A stretch of 64,000 nucleotides of DNA, taken from assembly GCF_037081715.1 (NCBI RefSeq), contig NZ_JAZDDH010000002.1, positions 558,001 to 622,000 of the forward strand. Reading direction: 5' to 3'. Source of the DNA: Halalkalicoccus sp. CG83 (GTDB taxonomy: Archaea; Halobacteriota; Halobacteria; Halobacteriales; Halalkalicoccaceae). This document shows, piece after piece, positions 9,570 to 17,970 of this stretch (within the stretch, counting starts at the first letter, position 1; the number at the start of each line of letters is the position of its first letter). The notes beneath the pieces were generated by a model. The model was not told where the DNA came from. It was given only the letters and a program-made list of their open reading frames with translations, and ran no database searches. A program made the position numbers and the translations under genes.

Positions 9570-10901
9570 GTGATCGCCATCGTCGTCAGCCGCGCCGACG
9601 CCGCCTCCGAGCGGATCGGCCAGCAGCTCCTGAACATCGCCGACTGGAACGCCCGCGAGGATTCCACCTACGTCGACGCCGAGGGCGGGGGGACTTACTA
9701 CCGTCTCGACGCCGACGGGAGGACGTTCGAGCTCCGAACGTTCGACGAGTGGCACGTCGAACTCGAGGACACCGCCGAACCCTTCGCGGACCCCGACCTG
9801 CTGGTGTTCGCCTCGAGACACTCGGGCGAGACCGGACCGCTCCTGACGGCACACTTCACCGGCAACTTCGGATCCGCGGAGTTCGGCGGGCACGACCGCG
9901 AACTCGCCGAGGCCGCGCCGGTCGCGCACAAACGACTGCTCGAGCGGTTCCGCGAGCACGCCCCCGAGGGCTACGACGTGGGCACCGAGTGCACCCACCA
10001 CGGGCCGACTACCCTCGCCGTGCCGTCGCTGTTCGCCGAACTCGGTAGCGGCGAGGCACAGTGGTCCGACGACGCGGGCGCCCGTGCGGTCGCTCGCTCC
10101 GTGCTCGACCTCGGAAGCGCGGAGCTCCACGAGGGACGGCGACTCGTCGCGTTCGGCGGCGGTCACTACGCCCCGCGACCCGAGCGTATCGTGCGAGAGA
10201 CGCCGTGGGCGGTCGGCCACGTCGGCGCCGACTGGTGTCTGGAGGCGATGGGCGCGCCCGACCCCGATGTCATCGAGAGGACGTTCGAGCGGAGCGACGC
10301 CGACCTCGCGACGGTCGACGGCGACTACCCCACCCTCGAGTCGACCATCGAGGAGCTCGGTCACCGCGTCGTGAGCGAGACGTGGGTCCGGGAGGTCGGC
10401 GGGACGTCGCTCGACCTCGTCGAGCGGCTCGAGAGCGAGCTGACGCCGATCGACTCGGGGCTCCGGCTGGGCGAGGGTGCCCGCGAGCAGGTCGACGAGT
10501 ACGCCGTCGATCCCTTCCCAACCGAGCTGATCGAAACCGCTCGCGCCGTCGACACCGACGCCGTCAGGGAGGCGGTCGAGACCCACGCGCTGGCGTTCGA
10601 GACCGAGGAGGGCGGCGCCCGGGTCGACGGACGGGCGGCGTTCGTCCCCGGCGAGCGCGAGTCGCTGGTCGAGGCGCTCGCCGGGGTGCTCGAACGCGAG
10701 TACGAGGTCCGCCGCGAGCCGGAGGCGATCGTCGTGCGCGAGCGGGCGTTCGATCCCGAGAAGGCCGCCACCCTCGGCGTTCCCGAGGGGCCGGCGTTCG
10801 GCCGGCTCGCTTCGGGCGACAGCGTCGAGGTCGACGGCCGGACGATCGAGCCCGAGGCGGTCCACACCGAACGCGTCAGACGCCTGTCCCGCTCCGCGTG
10901 A
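9570..10901 (+). CDS. dtdA: D-aminoacyl-tRNA deacylase, archaeal DTD2/GEK1 type
   Basis: A 443-aa protein whose N-terminal 270 residues match DTD2, the archaeal/plant enzyme that hydrolyses D-amino acids from mischarged tRNA. Diagnostic pieces are [29 protein letters not shown] and FGGGHYAPR, which hold the conserved histidines. The remaining 170 residues form a C-terminal extension common in haloarchaeal members. The start is GTG; a TATA-like GCTTTTGT at 9540-9547 lies about 26 bases upstream. It precedes ftsZ1 on the same strand with a 65-base gap. Confidence 0.9.
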   Translation: MIAIVVSRADAASERIGQQLLNIADWNAREDSTYVDAEGGGTYYRLDADGRTFELRTFDEWHVELEDTAEPFADPDLLVFASRHSGETGPLLTAHFTGNFGSAEFGGHDRELAEAAPVAHKRLLERFREHAPEGYDVGTECTHHGPTTLAVPSLFAELGSGEAQWSDDAGARAVARSVLDLGSAELHEGRRLVAFGGGHYAPRPERIVRETPWAVGHVGADWCLEAMGAPDPDVIERTFERSDADLATVDGDYPTLESTIEELGHRVVSETWVREVGGTSLDLVERLESELTPIDSGLRLGEGAREQVDEYAVDPFPTELIETARAVDTDAVREAVETHALAFETEEGGARVDGRAAFVPGERESLVEALAGVLEREYEVRREPEAIVVRERAFDPEKAATLGVPEGPAFGRLASGDSVEVDGRTIEPEAVHTERVRRLSRSA

Positions 10902-10966
10902 GCGTCGGACGCGCGTCGGACGAGAAGGGAAAAGCCATTACGGTGGATACGCAACAGGTCGCAAGA

Positions 10967-12130
10967 ATGGACTCAATCATTCAGGACGCCGTCGAGAACG
11001 CCGACGAGGACGAGTCGGCGGCGACGGCACCCGAGACCGAGGACGAGGACGGCGACGGCGTCGCCCCCGAGGTGAGTCGGTCGGGACAGATGACCGACGA
11101 GGAGCTGCACAGCGTACTCGAGGACCTCCAGACCAACATCACCGTCGTGGGCTGTGGCGGCGGTGGCGGCAACACCGTCCACCGGATGGAGGAGGAGGGG
11201 ATCCACGGCGCGAAGCTGGTCGCCGCGAACACGGACGTCCAGCACCTCGTCGAGATCGAGTCCGACACGAAGATCCTGCTGGGCGAGCAGAAGACCCGTG
11301 GCCGCGGCGCGGGCTCGCTCCCGCAGGTCGGCGAGGAGGCCGCCCTCGAGAGCCAGGACGAGATCTACGACGCGATCCAGGGTTCGGACATGGTGTTCGT
11401 CACCGCGGGGCTAGGCGGCGGCACCGGCACCGGCGCCGCACCGGTCGTCGCGAAGGCCGCCCGCGAGTCTGGCGCGCTCACCATCGCGATCGTCACGACG
11501 CCGTTCACGGCGGAGGGCGAAGTCCGAAGAACGAACGCCGAGGCGGGCCTCGAGCGGCTTCGCGACGTCGCCGACACCGTGATCGTCGTTCCGAACGACC
11601 GGCTGCTCGACGCGGTCGGCAAGCTCCCCGTGAAGCAGGCGTTCAAGGTCGCGGACGAGGTGCTCATGCGCTCGGTGAAGGGGATCACGGAGCTGATCAC
11701 CAAGCCAGGCCTCGTCAACCTCGACTTCGCGGACGTCCGCACGGTGATGGAGAAGGGCGGCGTCGCGATGATCGGGCTGGGCGAGAGCGACTCCGAGTCG
11801 AAGGCGAAGGACTCCGTCAAGAGCGCGCTTCGCTCGCCGCTTCTCGACGTCGACATCTCCGGGGCGAACTCCGCGCTGGTGAACGTCACCGGCGGCTCGG
11901 ACATGTCCATCGAGGAGGCGGAAGGCGTCGTCGAGGAGATCTACGAGCGGATCGACCCCGACGCGCGCATCATCTGGGGCACCTCCGTCGACGAGGAGCT
12001 CGAGGGCGCAATGCGCACGATGATCGTCGTCACCGGCGTCGACTCCCCACAGATCTACGGCCGGGGCGAGGAGACCAAACAGCAACAGCAGAGCAGCGGG
12101 CAGATCCAGGACATCGACTACGTCGAGTAG
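10967..12130 (+). CDS. ftsZ1: Cell division protein FtsZ1
   Basis: A 387-aa tubulin-like GTPase that polymerises at midcell. The N-terminus ([12 protein letters not shown], then an acidic stretch and MTDEEL) is that of haloarchaeal FtsZ1 rather than FtsZ2. Seen: nucleotide-binding [13 protein letters not shown], the tubulin signature [10 protein letters not shown], and the catalytic T7 loop with [12 protein letters not shown]. The C-terminus ends in a Gln-rich tail. The ATG at 10967 is chosen because the reading frame upstream is a shadow of the deacylase gene. FtsZ1 with SecE and Spt5 close by is a familiar haloarchaeal order. Confidence 0.96.
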   Translation: MDSIIQDAVENADEDESAATAPETEDEDGDGVAPEVSRSGQMTDEELHSVLEDLQTNITVVGCGGGGGNTVHRMEEEGIHGAKLVAANTDVQHLVEIESDTKILLGEQKTRGRGAGSLPQVGEEAALESQDEIYDAIQGSDMVFVTAGLGGGTGTGAAPVVAKAARESGALTIAIVTTPFTAEGEVRRTNAEAGLERLRDVADTVIVVPNDRLLDAVGKLPVKQAFKVADEVLMRSVKGITELITKPGLVNLDFADVRTVMEKGGVAMIGLGESDSESKAKDSVKSALRSPLLDVDISGANSALVNVTGGSDMSIEEAEGVVEEIYERIDPDARIIWGTSVDEELEGAMRTMIVVTGVDSPQIYGRGEETKQQQQSSGQIQDIDYVE

Positions 12131-12136
12131 CCCTCT

Positions 12137-13279
12137 CTATTCGACGGTCAGCTCGATCGACGGCATCTCCATGAACGCGGTCTCGTAGCCGTCGTGACGG
12201 GCGGCCTGGGGCACCGACTCGATCCCGATCGTCAGCTCGTCGCCAGGCCGTAGTTCTCCGATCTCCGTCGTCCCGTAGTGAAAGCCGACTTCGGGGTCGA
12301 GCGTGCTCTCTAGCGGGCCCTCGAACGCCCTTTCGCCGTCGCGTTCGACCGTCGCCGACAGCGACATCAGCGGGAGCATCGTCCGGTTCTCCGGGGTCCG
12401 CGGGGAGACCACCAGGTGAACGCCCCCGCCGAAGCGATCGTCCTCGAGAGCGGCGACGACGAACGCCGCACTGCCGCTCTCGCCGGTCCCGACGACCCTG
12501 CCCGGGAACGCCTCGGCGGGCGGGACGGTGGGCGCCGGCAGCCGGTGGCCCTGGCCGTCGTCGTGGTCGCCACCCTTGCCGCCGTGATCGCCGCCGCTTC
12601 CGTGTCCGCCGTCACCGTTCTCGAAGTGGTCCATGAGTTCGAGTTCGCCCGGTCGGCCCCGGCGCTCCTCGTCGATCGTCGAGAACTCCAGATCGTAGAC
12701 GTCGTCGCTCGCGTACTCGAACTCGATATCCACGGTGGCGGGCTCCTCGAACCGTCCCTCCAGGTCGCCGACGAGGCGGGCGTCCGGGGGGCTGATCCGC
12801 AGCGTGGCGACGTACGTTCCGTCCTCGTCGATTCCGAGGTTGTCGCCGTAGTGAAAGCCCATGCGTTGGGCGAGCATCGGCCAGAGCTGGCCGTCGTACG
12901 GCGTTCCGTTCTCGCCCTCGAGTGACATCCGGACGTCGGTCGGGACGACCGTCCCCGTCTCGACGTCGTGGACGCTCGCCATCAGGTGGAGCGAGTCCTC
13001 GTCGCCGATCTCGACCCTGTTGGTCTCCCGGCCGGTGATGGTCCAGAACCGGTGGGGGAAGGTGTAGGTCAGGGCGACGCCGTACCCGTCGACCTCGGCG
13101 ACGCCGTACGTTCCCATCTCCTCGGTCGATCCGGGGACGTAGACGCCGTCGGGGCGGTCCTCGACCATCGGCGGATCGCGCCACGCCGACTGGGTCTCGA
13201 AGCCCAGTGCGTCGAGACAGCCCGCGAGACCGACCGTGCCGAGGGCGCCGCCGGCGCGGAGTAGCTCACGGCGGTGCAT
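12137..13279 (-). CDS. Tat-exported P19/Tp34-like iron-transport lipoprotein
   Basis: A 380-aa exported lipoprotein: RRELLRAGG at residues 3-11, a hydrophobic stretch and the lipobox LAGC ending at Cys21. The mature part resembles the periplasmic Fe-binding P19/Tp34 family (haloarchaeal DUF7350): WPMLAQRMGFHYGDN and GTYVATLRISPP match its PM...HYGDN motif. A second repeat has VGFHYGTTEIG. Between them is a His/Gly/Asp-rich linker (about residues 220-245) that could bind metal. It forms an operon with the membrane protein upstream (39-base gap) and converges on ftsZ1, ending 6 bases from its stop. The metal is inferred, not shown. Confidence 0.78.
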   Translation of the reverse strand: MHRRELLRAGGALGTVGLAGCLDALGFETQSAWRDPPMVEDRPDGVYVPGSTEEMGTYGVAEVDGYGVALTYTFPHRFWTITGRETNRVEIGDEDSLHLMASVHDVETGTVVPTDVRMSLEGENGTPYDGQLWPMLAQRMGFHYGDNLGIDEDGTYVATLRISPPDARLVGDLEGRFEEPATVDIEFEYASDDVYDLEFSTIDEERRGRPGELELMDHFENGDGGHGSGGDHGGKGGDHDDGQGHRLPAPTVPPAEAFPGRVVGTGESGSAAFVVAALEDDRFGGGVHLVVSPRTPENRTMLPLMSLSATVERDGERAFEGPLESTLDPEVGFHYGTTEIGELRPGDELTIGIESVPQAARHDGYETAFMEMPSIELTVE

Positions 13280-13318
13280 CGTTCGCGACTCGGGGACTCG
13301 GAGGAATAGCGCTTCCGT

Positions 13319-14713
13319 TTAGCCCACGAACGCGGCATCGGCCGTCGGCATCGACACCAGCCAGAGGCTCGCCATCGTGTAGAGGACCATCACGGCGACG
13401 AACGGGTACTGGCTGCGGATCGCCTGCAGCCGGCCGGGGAACACGTCGAAGGAGATCGCGTGGGCCGCCCAGACCGCGAGCAGGTGACCCGCGAGGATGA
13501 ACGCGACGTCGAGCAGGCCGAACCAGACGGGCAGCACGAGGGTCAGCGGCGGCAGCGGCGGCGACAGCGGCGACGCGAGCGCCAGTGCCAGCGACGGGCT
13601 GAGCGAGACGAAGAACGTGAAGAAGTGCGCGAGGTGGTAGCCCGCTGCGATCGCCAGAAGCGGCGGCGCGAAACGGATCGCCAGCCATTCGGCGGTGACG
13701 TAGGTCTCGGCCAGCCGTTTGGCGTACCGCGTCGCGAGCCAGTAGCTCCCGAGGAAGAGCCCGTAACCGGCGAGCAGCAGGCCGAGGTAGACCGCGAGCG
13801 GCGGGAGGCCGACGCCGACGAGCGTCTCGACGGTCGCGATCCCCGGCGGCGTGACGATGAAGGCGCTGTAGGTGAGCTCCCAGACCAGCAACAGGACGAA
13901 CGCGACGCCGTCGAGTCCCTCGATCGGGCCGGCGTCGCGGAGCCTCGCGCCCGGCAGGACGACCTCGAACCCCTCGGACGTCCGCTGGATCGGAGCGACC
14001 GCGCCGAAGAACCGGAACAGCACCGAGACCGGATCACAGTAGGTGAACCACGTACGAGGCGAGAACACGACCGCGCCCGCGAGGGTGTAGACGCCGTAGG
14101 CCAGCGCCGCGATCGCCAGCACCGTCGGGGCCGTGTTGACGGGGACGACGATCTCGACCCAGAGGACGACGAGCAGGCCACAGACGGCGGGCCAGATCCC
14201 GAACCGCTCGGGGTACTCGACGACCCCCGAGGGGAGGACGCGCGCGAGCGTCCGCCAGGGATCGATCGCGGGCCAGGGGTTCGCGAGGAGATAGGCGACC
14301 ATCACCAGTCCGGCCCGTCCCCCGACGAAGACGACCAGCACCGCGAGGTTCGCGTTCGCGAGTCTCGGTCCCGTGAAGCCGGTGTAGACGATCAGTCCCA
14401 ACAGCGCCACGGCGAGCGCGCCCGTCGCGATGCGGAGCCGTCGCATCGTGGCGGACCGGATCGACACCTCGTAGGACTCGCGGTGGAGGCGGTCGACCCA
14501 GCGTCGATCGGTGACGAACATCGCGAGCAGCGCCGACGCGCCAACCGCGGCCCCGCCGGTGAAGAGGTAGAGCCACGTCGGCACCTGGAGGTCCCGTCCC
14601 TCGTCCTGGAGTCCGGTCGCGACGTTGCTCGCGCCGGCGGCGTCCGAGAGGACGGCCAGCAGGGCACACGCGCCGAGCAGTATCGCGAGAGAACGGACGG
14701 ATCGTCGCGCCAT
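13319..14713 (-). CDS. Polytopic membrane protein of unknown function, partner of the iron lipoprotein
   Basis: A 464-aa protein with a likely N-terminal signal (LAILLGACALLAVLSDAAGA) and roughly 10 further hydrophobic segments. I do not recognise a transporter signature. Conserved-looking polar features within the membrane part include NPWPAIDPWRT, SPRTWFTYCDPVSVLFRF and GYHLAHFFTFF. Its position directly before the P19-like lipoprotein gene, with a short gap and the same strand, suggests they act together, perhaps in metal uptake or membrane redox chemistry. It is divergent from secE. Confidence 0.7.
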   Translation of the reverse strand: MARRSVRSLAILLGACALLAVLSDAAGASNVATGLQDEGRDLQVPTWLYLFTGGAAVGASALLAMFVTDRRWVDRLHRESYEVSIRSATMRRLRIATGALAVALLGLIVYTGFTGPRLANANLAVLVVFVGGRAGLVMVAYLLANPWPAIDPWRTLARVLPSGVVEYPERFGIWPAVCGLLVVLWVEIVVPVNTAPTVLAIAALAYGVYTLAGAVVFSPRTWFTYCDPVSVLFRFFGAVAPIQRTSEGFEVVLPGARLRDAGPIEGLDGVAFVLLLVWELTYSAFIVTPPGIATVETLVGVGLPPLAVYLGLLLAGYGLFLGSYWLATRYAKRLAETYVTAEWLAIRFAPPLLAIAAGYHLAHFFTFFVSLSPSLALALASPLSPPLPPLTLVLPVWFGLLDVAFILAGHLLAVWAAHAISFDVFPGRLQAIRSQYPFVAVMVLYTMASLWLVSMPTADAAFVG

Positions 14714-14809
14714 CCTCGGGCGGTCCGTGCCGGAGGTGCCTCTACCTGTCGGATCGCGGTGGCGTGAGCCAATAGATAGAAAACCCCTCCTCCCCTATCG
14801 CCGCGCAGA

Positions 14810-14983
14810 ATGAACGTTCCGTACGATCTCACCTCCTACGTCCGCGTCCTGAAGTTCGCCACCACGCCCGAGTGGGAGGAGTTCTCCCGCATCGCCCTGA
14901 TCGCCGGCGCCGGCATCTTCCTCGTCGGTACCCTCGGGTTCCTCATGTTCGTGCTCATGAGCTACCTCCCCGGTGGACTCTGA
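14810..14983 (+). CDS. secE: Preprotein translocase subunit SecE / Sec61-gamma
   Basis: A 57-aa tail-anchored subunit of the SecYEG/Sec61 channel. It begins MNVPYDLTSYVRVLKFATTP, has an amphipathic helix (TPEWEEFSRIALI) and one membrane helix (GAGIFLVGTLGFLMFVLM). It ends one base before the spt5 ATG, so the two genes are surely cotranscribed. This short size is normal for archaeal Sec61-gamma. Its stop codon TGA is at 14981-14983. Confidence 0.94.
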   Translation: MNVPYDLTSYVRVLKFATTPEWEEFSRIALIAGAGIFLVGTLGFLMFVLMSYLPGGL

Positions 14984-14984
14984 G

Positions 14985-15422
14985 ATGGCGGTCTACGCCG
15001 TCAAGACGACCGCCAGCCAGGAGCGAACGGTCGCCGACATGATCGCGAACCGCGAACAGCCCGAGATCCACGCGGTGCTCGCGCCCGACTCGCTGACGAG
15101 CTACGTGATGGTCGAGGCCGACGACCACGCGATCATCGAGCGCGTGCTCGACGAGATTCCCCACGCGCGATCGATCGTCCCCGGCCAGAGCTCGCTCGCG
15201 GAGGTCGAGCACTTCCTCTCGCCGAAACCCGACGTCGAGGGGATCGCCGAGGGCGACATCATCGAGCTGATCGCCGGCCCGTTCAAGGGCGAGAAGGCCC
15301 AGGTCCAGCGGATCGACGAGGGCAAGGACCAGGTCACCGTCGAGCTCTACGAGGCGACGGTCCCGATTCCGGTGACGGTGCGCGGCGACCAGATCCGGGT
15401 GCTCGATAGCGAGGAACGCTGA
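14985..15422 (+). CDS. spt5: Transcription elongation factor Spt5 (NusG homologue)
   Basis: A 145-aa protein with an N-terminal NGN domain (residues 1-85, MAVYAVKTTASQERTV) and a C-terminal KOW domain (IAEGDIIELIAGPFKGEKA). It binds the RNA polymerase clamp with Spt4 and aids processivity. The ATG at 14985 is chosen over an in-frame GTG at 14973 that would lie inside secE. The last codons fall in a short repeat that continues into the intergenic region. Confidence 0.95.
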   Translation: MAVYAVKTTASQERTVADMIANREQPEIHAVLAPDSLTSYVMVEADDHAIIERVLDEIPHARSIVPGQSSLAEVEHFLSPKPDVEGIAEGDIIELIAGPFKGEKAQVQRIDEGKDQVTVELYEATVPIPVTVRGDQIRVLDSEER

Positions 15423-15512
15423 GGCGTTCTTCTGGCTCCCGCTCACTTCGTTCGCGAGAACAGCGAGGAACGCTGAGCAAAGCGAAACGGTCCTCGGGAA
15501 CAGCGAGGAACG
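15408..15512 (+). repeat. Three imperfect direct copies of AGCGAGGAACG(CTGAG)
   Basis: AGCGAGGAACGCTGAG occurs at 15408-15423 (covering the spt5 stop codon) and again at 15462-15477; AGCGAGGAACGG occurs at 15502-15513. Spacing is 54 and 40 bases. The rest of 15423-15690 holds no gene that I can see. Confidence 0.7.
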
Positions 15513-15698
15513 GAGCAACCCGCGAGAACACCGGAGAGCGGTAGTCCCTCGAGTCACGCGAACGGGCCGGTAGCCCGCGAACGGACTCCGATCCTACTTT
15601 TAATCGTACGGTGGCTGGCCGGGTGAGAGCGCAAACGGCGCCATCGCCGTGGGCCGTGGCGAGTAAACTCGAGTTCCCTCGGTCACGGTTGTGCCGGC

Positions 15699-15706
15699 GT
15701 TTAAGG
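15699..15706 (+). promoter_or_regulatory. TATA-like box of the thiolase gene
   Basis: GTTTAAGG, centred about 27 bases before the ATG at 15730. It is too close to the upstream ATG at 15721 for a transcript to include that codon, which supports 15730 as the start. Confidence 0.5.
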
Positions 15707-15729
15707 TACCGAGGAACGAAATGGGGACA

Positions 15730-16872
15730 ATGTCTCCCGATACCACTCCCGTGATCGCACAGGCGCTTCGGACCCCCCAGGGGAAGGAGGGCGGCGCACT
15801 CGCCGACGTCCGCAGCGAGGACCTCTCGATCCCGCTGATCGACGAGATCCTCGCCGAGACCGGACTCGGAAGCGACGCGATCGACGACCTGATGTGGGGC
15901 TGTGCCCAGCAGCGCGGCGAGCAGGACAACAACGTCGCACGCGTCATCGCGCTGCTCTCCGAACTGGGCGAGGGGACGCCGGCGACGACGATCAACCGTT
16001 GGTGTGCCTCCTCGATGCAGGCGATCATCTCCGCCAGCGACGCGATCCGCGCGGGCCAGCGTGACGCCATCATCGCCGGCGGCGTCGAGTCGATGAGCCG
16101 CGTCCCCAAGGACGGCCAGTCCTACGAACACCTCCACCCGGGGCTCGCGGAGCACTACGACGTCCCCGACCTCCAGATGGGCATGACCGCCGAGACCGTC
16201 GCCGAGGAGTTCGACGTCTCGCGCGAGGACCAGGACGAGTACGCCCTGCGGAGCCACCGGCGCGCGGCGGAGGCGACCGACGAGGGGCGCTTCGACGACC
16301 AGATCGTCCCCATCGAGACCGAGGACGGCACCGTGAGCGAGGACGAGGGGATCCGCCGGGACACCTCGATGGAGGCGCTCTCGGAGCTGCCGACGGTGTT
16401 CAAGGACGACGGCACCGTCACCCCGGGCAACGCCTCCCAGATCACCGACGGCGCCGCGGCGACGCTGGTGACGAGCCGCGGGTTCGCGGAGGACCACGGT
16501 CTCGACGTGCTCGCCGAGATCGGCTCGAACAACGTCGCGGGCGTCGACCCAACGGTGATGGGGATCGGACCGGTCCCCGCGACCGAGGGACTACTCGAGC
16601 GAACCGGTCAGGAGATTGACGACTACGACCTGGTCGAGCTCAACGAAGCGTTCGCGAGCCAGACGCTCTACAGCCAGCGCGAACTCGGCGTTCCCGACGA
16701 GAAGTTCAACGTCAACGGCGGAGCGATCGCGCTGGGCCATCCGCTCGGCGCGAGCGGCGCGCGCCTGCCGGTGACGCTGGTCCACGAGCTCATCGAGCGC
16801 GATGCCGACCGGGGACTCGCGACGCTCTGTGTCGGCTTCGGCCAGGGTGCGGCGATCGAGCTCTCGCGGTAG
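15730..16872 (+). CDS. Thiolase (acetyl-CoA C-acyltransferase)
   Basis: A 380-aa type II thiolase-fold enzyme that cleaves 3-ketoacyl-CoA with CoA, or condenses two acetyl-CoA. The three catalytic regions are present: nucleophile Cys in [11 protein letters not shown] near residue 90, His in [17 protein letters not shown] near residue 335, and Cys in [13 protein letters not shown] close to the C-terminus. NEAFASQ is also intact. The length fits the family. It could complete beta-oxidation for the enzymes encoded at 24-35 kb, although it has its own promoter and lies 2 kb outside that island. Confidence 0.92.
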   Translation: MSPDTTPVIAQALRTPQGKEGGALADVRSEDLSIPLIDEILAETGLGSDAIDDLMWGCAQQRGEQDNNVARVIALLSELGEGTPATTINRWCASSMQAIISASDAIRAGQRDAIIAGGVESMSRVPKDGQSYEHLHPGLAEHYDVPDLQMGMTAETVAEEFDVSREDQDEYALRSHRRAAEATDEGRFDDQIVPIETEDGTVSEDEGIRRDTSMEALSELPTVFKDDGTVTPGNASQITDGAAATLVTSRGFAEDHGLDVLAEIGSNNVAGVDPTVMGIGPVPATEGLLERTGQEIDDYDLVELNEAFASQTLYSQRELGVPDEKFNVNGGAIALGHPLGASGARLPVTLVHELIERDADRGLATLCVGFGQGAAIELSR

Positions 16873-16898
16873 GGCGCGGTTCGGACGTCCGTTCGCTC

Positions 16899-16904
16899 TT
16901 TTTT
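16899..16904 (+). terminator. T-tract terminator after the thiolase gene
   Basis: A run of six T (within GCTCTTTTTTCG) begins 27 bases after the thiolase stop codon. T-runs of this kind terminate archaeal transcription. The rest of 16873-17142 shows no gene. Confidence 0.45.
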
Positions 16905-17112
16905 CGAGAGTGAGAGTTTCCGGCACCCCTTCGACGGTGCGAGGACCCGTTCCTTCGGGCGAGCCTGAATCGTCGGCTCCGTCGCTGCGAATCGCCGGAG
17001 CACACACCCCGTCGGGAACTCCCGCCTCTTCGACGCCCCAAGCGAAACGGCCGTTGGGAAGTTCGTGCGGACGTACCGCCGAGTCGTTCCGAGCGATACC
17101 CGACACACGAGC

Positions 17113-17119
17113 GTTTATG
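17113..17119 (+). promoter_or_regulatory. TATA-like box of the MOSC gene
   Basis: GTTTATG centred about 27 bases before the ATG at 17143, the leaderless spacing. Confidence 0.45.
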
Positions 17120-17142
17120 CCCCGTCGAACGGCATAGCTCGT

Positions 17143-17634
17143 ATGACCGGGAGCGGCACCGTCGAACGGGTTTTCATCGCACCTGACGCCGAAGCGGAGA
17201 TGGAGGAACGGACCGACGTCGAAGCGATCGCCAGGAAGGGACTCCGAGGTGATCGCTACTTCAGCGAGATCGAGAGAGGAACCTTCGTCGAGTGGGAGTC
17301 GGACGAGGAACGCCACAACGGGTACGACCTCACCTTGATCGAACAGGAGGCCGTGACGGCGATCGAACGCGAATCGGGAATCGAACTCGCACCGGGAGCG
17401 CACCGACGGAACGTCGAAACCCGCGACGTCGCACTCAATCATCTCGTCGGACGACGATTCCGGGTCGGTGACGCCGTCTGTCGAGGGAATCGATTGTGTG
17501 AACCGTGTAACCACCTTCAGCGCCTCACTCAGGACGGCGTACTGCAGGCGCTCGTTCACCGAGGAGGGCTCCGAGCGGACGTTCTCGAAGACGGGACGAT
17601 TCGCCCCGGAGACGTCATCGAGCCGCTCGAATAA
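17143..17634 (+). CDS. MOSC-domain protein
   Basis: A 163-aa protein matching the MOSC (molybdenum cofactor sulfurase C-terminal) domain. Seen: GLRGDRYF near residue 40, NGYDLTLIEQEAV, RRNVETRDVALNHLVG, and a cysteine pair in RLCEPCNHL; a reactive Cys of MOSC domains carries persulfide sulfur or binds molybdopterin. Stand-alone MOSC proteins reduce N-hydroxylated bases or handle sulfur. No cofactor genes are adjacent. The ATG at 17143 is supported by the TATA-like box; a longer reading to 17065 adds an unrelated leader. Confidence 0.85.
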   Translation: MTGSGTVERVFIAPDAEAEMEERTDVEAIARKGLRGDRYFSEIERGTFVEWESDEERHNGYDLTLIEQEAVTAIERESGIELAPGAHRRNVETRDVALNHLVGRRFRVGDAVCRGNRLCEPCNHLQRLTQDGVLQALVHRGGLRADVLEDGTIRPGDVIEPLE

Positions 17635-17689
17635 TCCACACTCTTTCGTTCGGAACGGCCTCGCATTCCCGTTTGCGGATCGAGATAGC

Positions 17690-17965
17690 GGGGAAGAAAG
17701 GGACCGGTAGTGCCGTCCGGACGTCCTCACAGAGATCGTCGACGTGTTCGATGCCGACCGACAGTCGGACCAGGGTCTCGGGAACGTCCGCGGTAGCCGA
17801 TCCGTGGCTGCCCTCCTCGGAGACCATCAGCGACAGCACCTCGACGAGGCTCTCGACGCCGCCGAGGCTGGCCCCCGGAGTGAACGTCTCGAGGCCATCG
17901 ATGAACGATTCGAGTTCGACGGCACGCCCGTCGAACTCGAAGGAGAGCATCCCACTGTACCCCGT
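17690..17965 (-). pseudogene. 3' remnant of a cystathionine gamma-synthase-type gene
   Basis: The minus strand encodes GYSGMLSFEFDG, then LETFTPGASLGGVESLVE and ETLVRLSVGIEHVDDL, the conserved end of Cys/Met-metabolism PLP enzymes (MetB/MetC/MetY family), where G-GMLSFEL and SLGGVESL are signatures. Only about 85 of the usual 390 residues exist; the PLP-lysine domain is missing and the frame then runs on without a proper C-terminus to 17615. The break lies a few bases from the stop of the next gene at 17971, suggesting a deletion or insertion event at this junction. Confidence 0.8.
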
Positions 17966-17970
17966 GCTTG

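Noticed and set aside
10061-10966. An open frame joined to ftsZ1 giving a 689-aa protein
   Set aside because: The upstream part is Arg/Pro-rich and is a shadow of the D-aminoacyl-tRNA deacylase gene; FtsZ1 starts at 10967.
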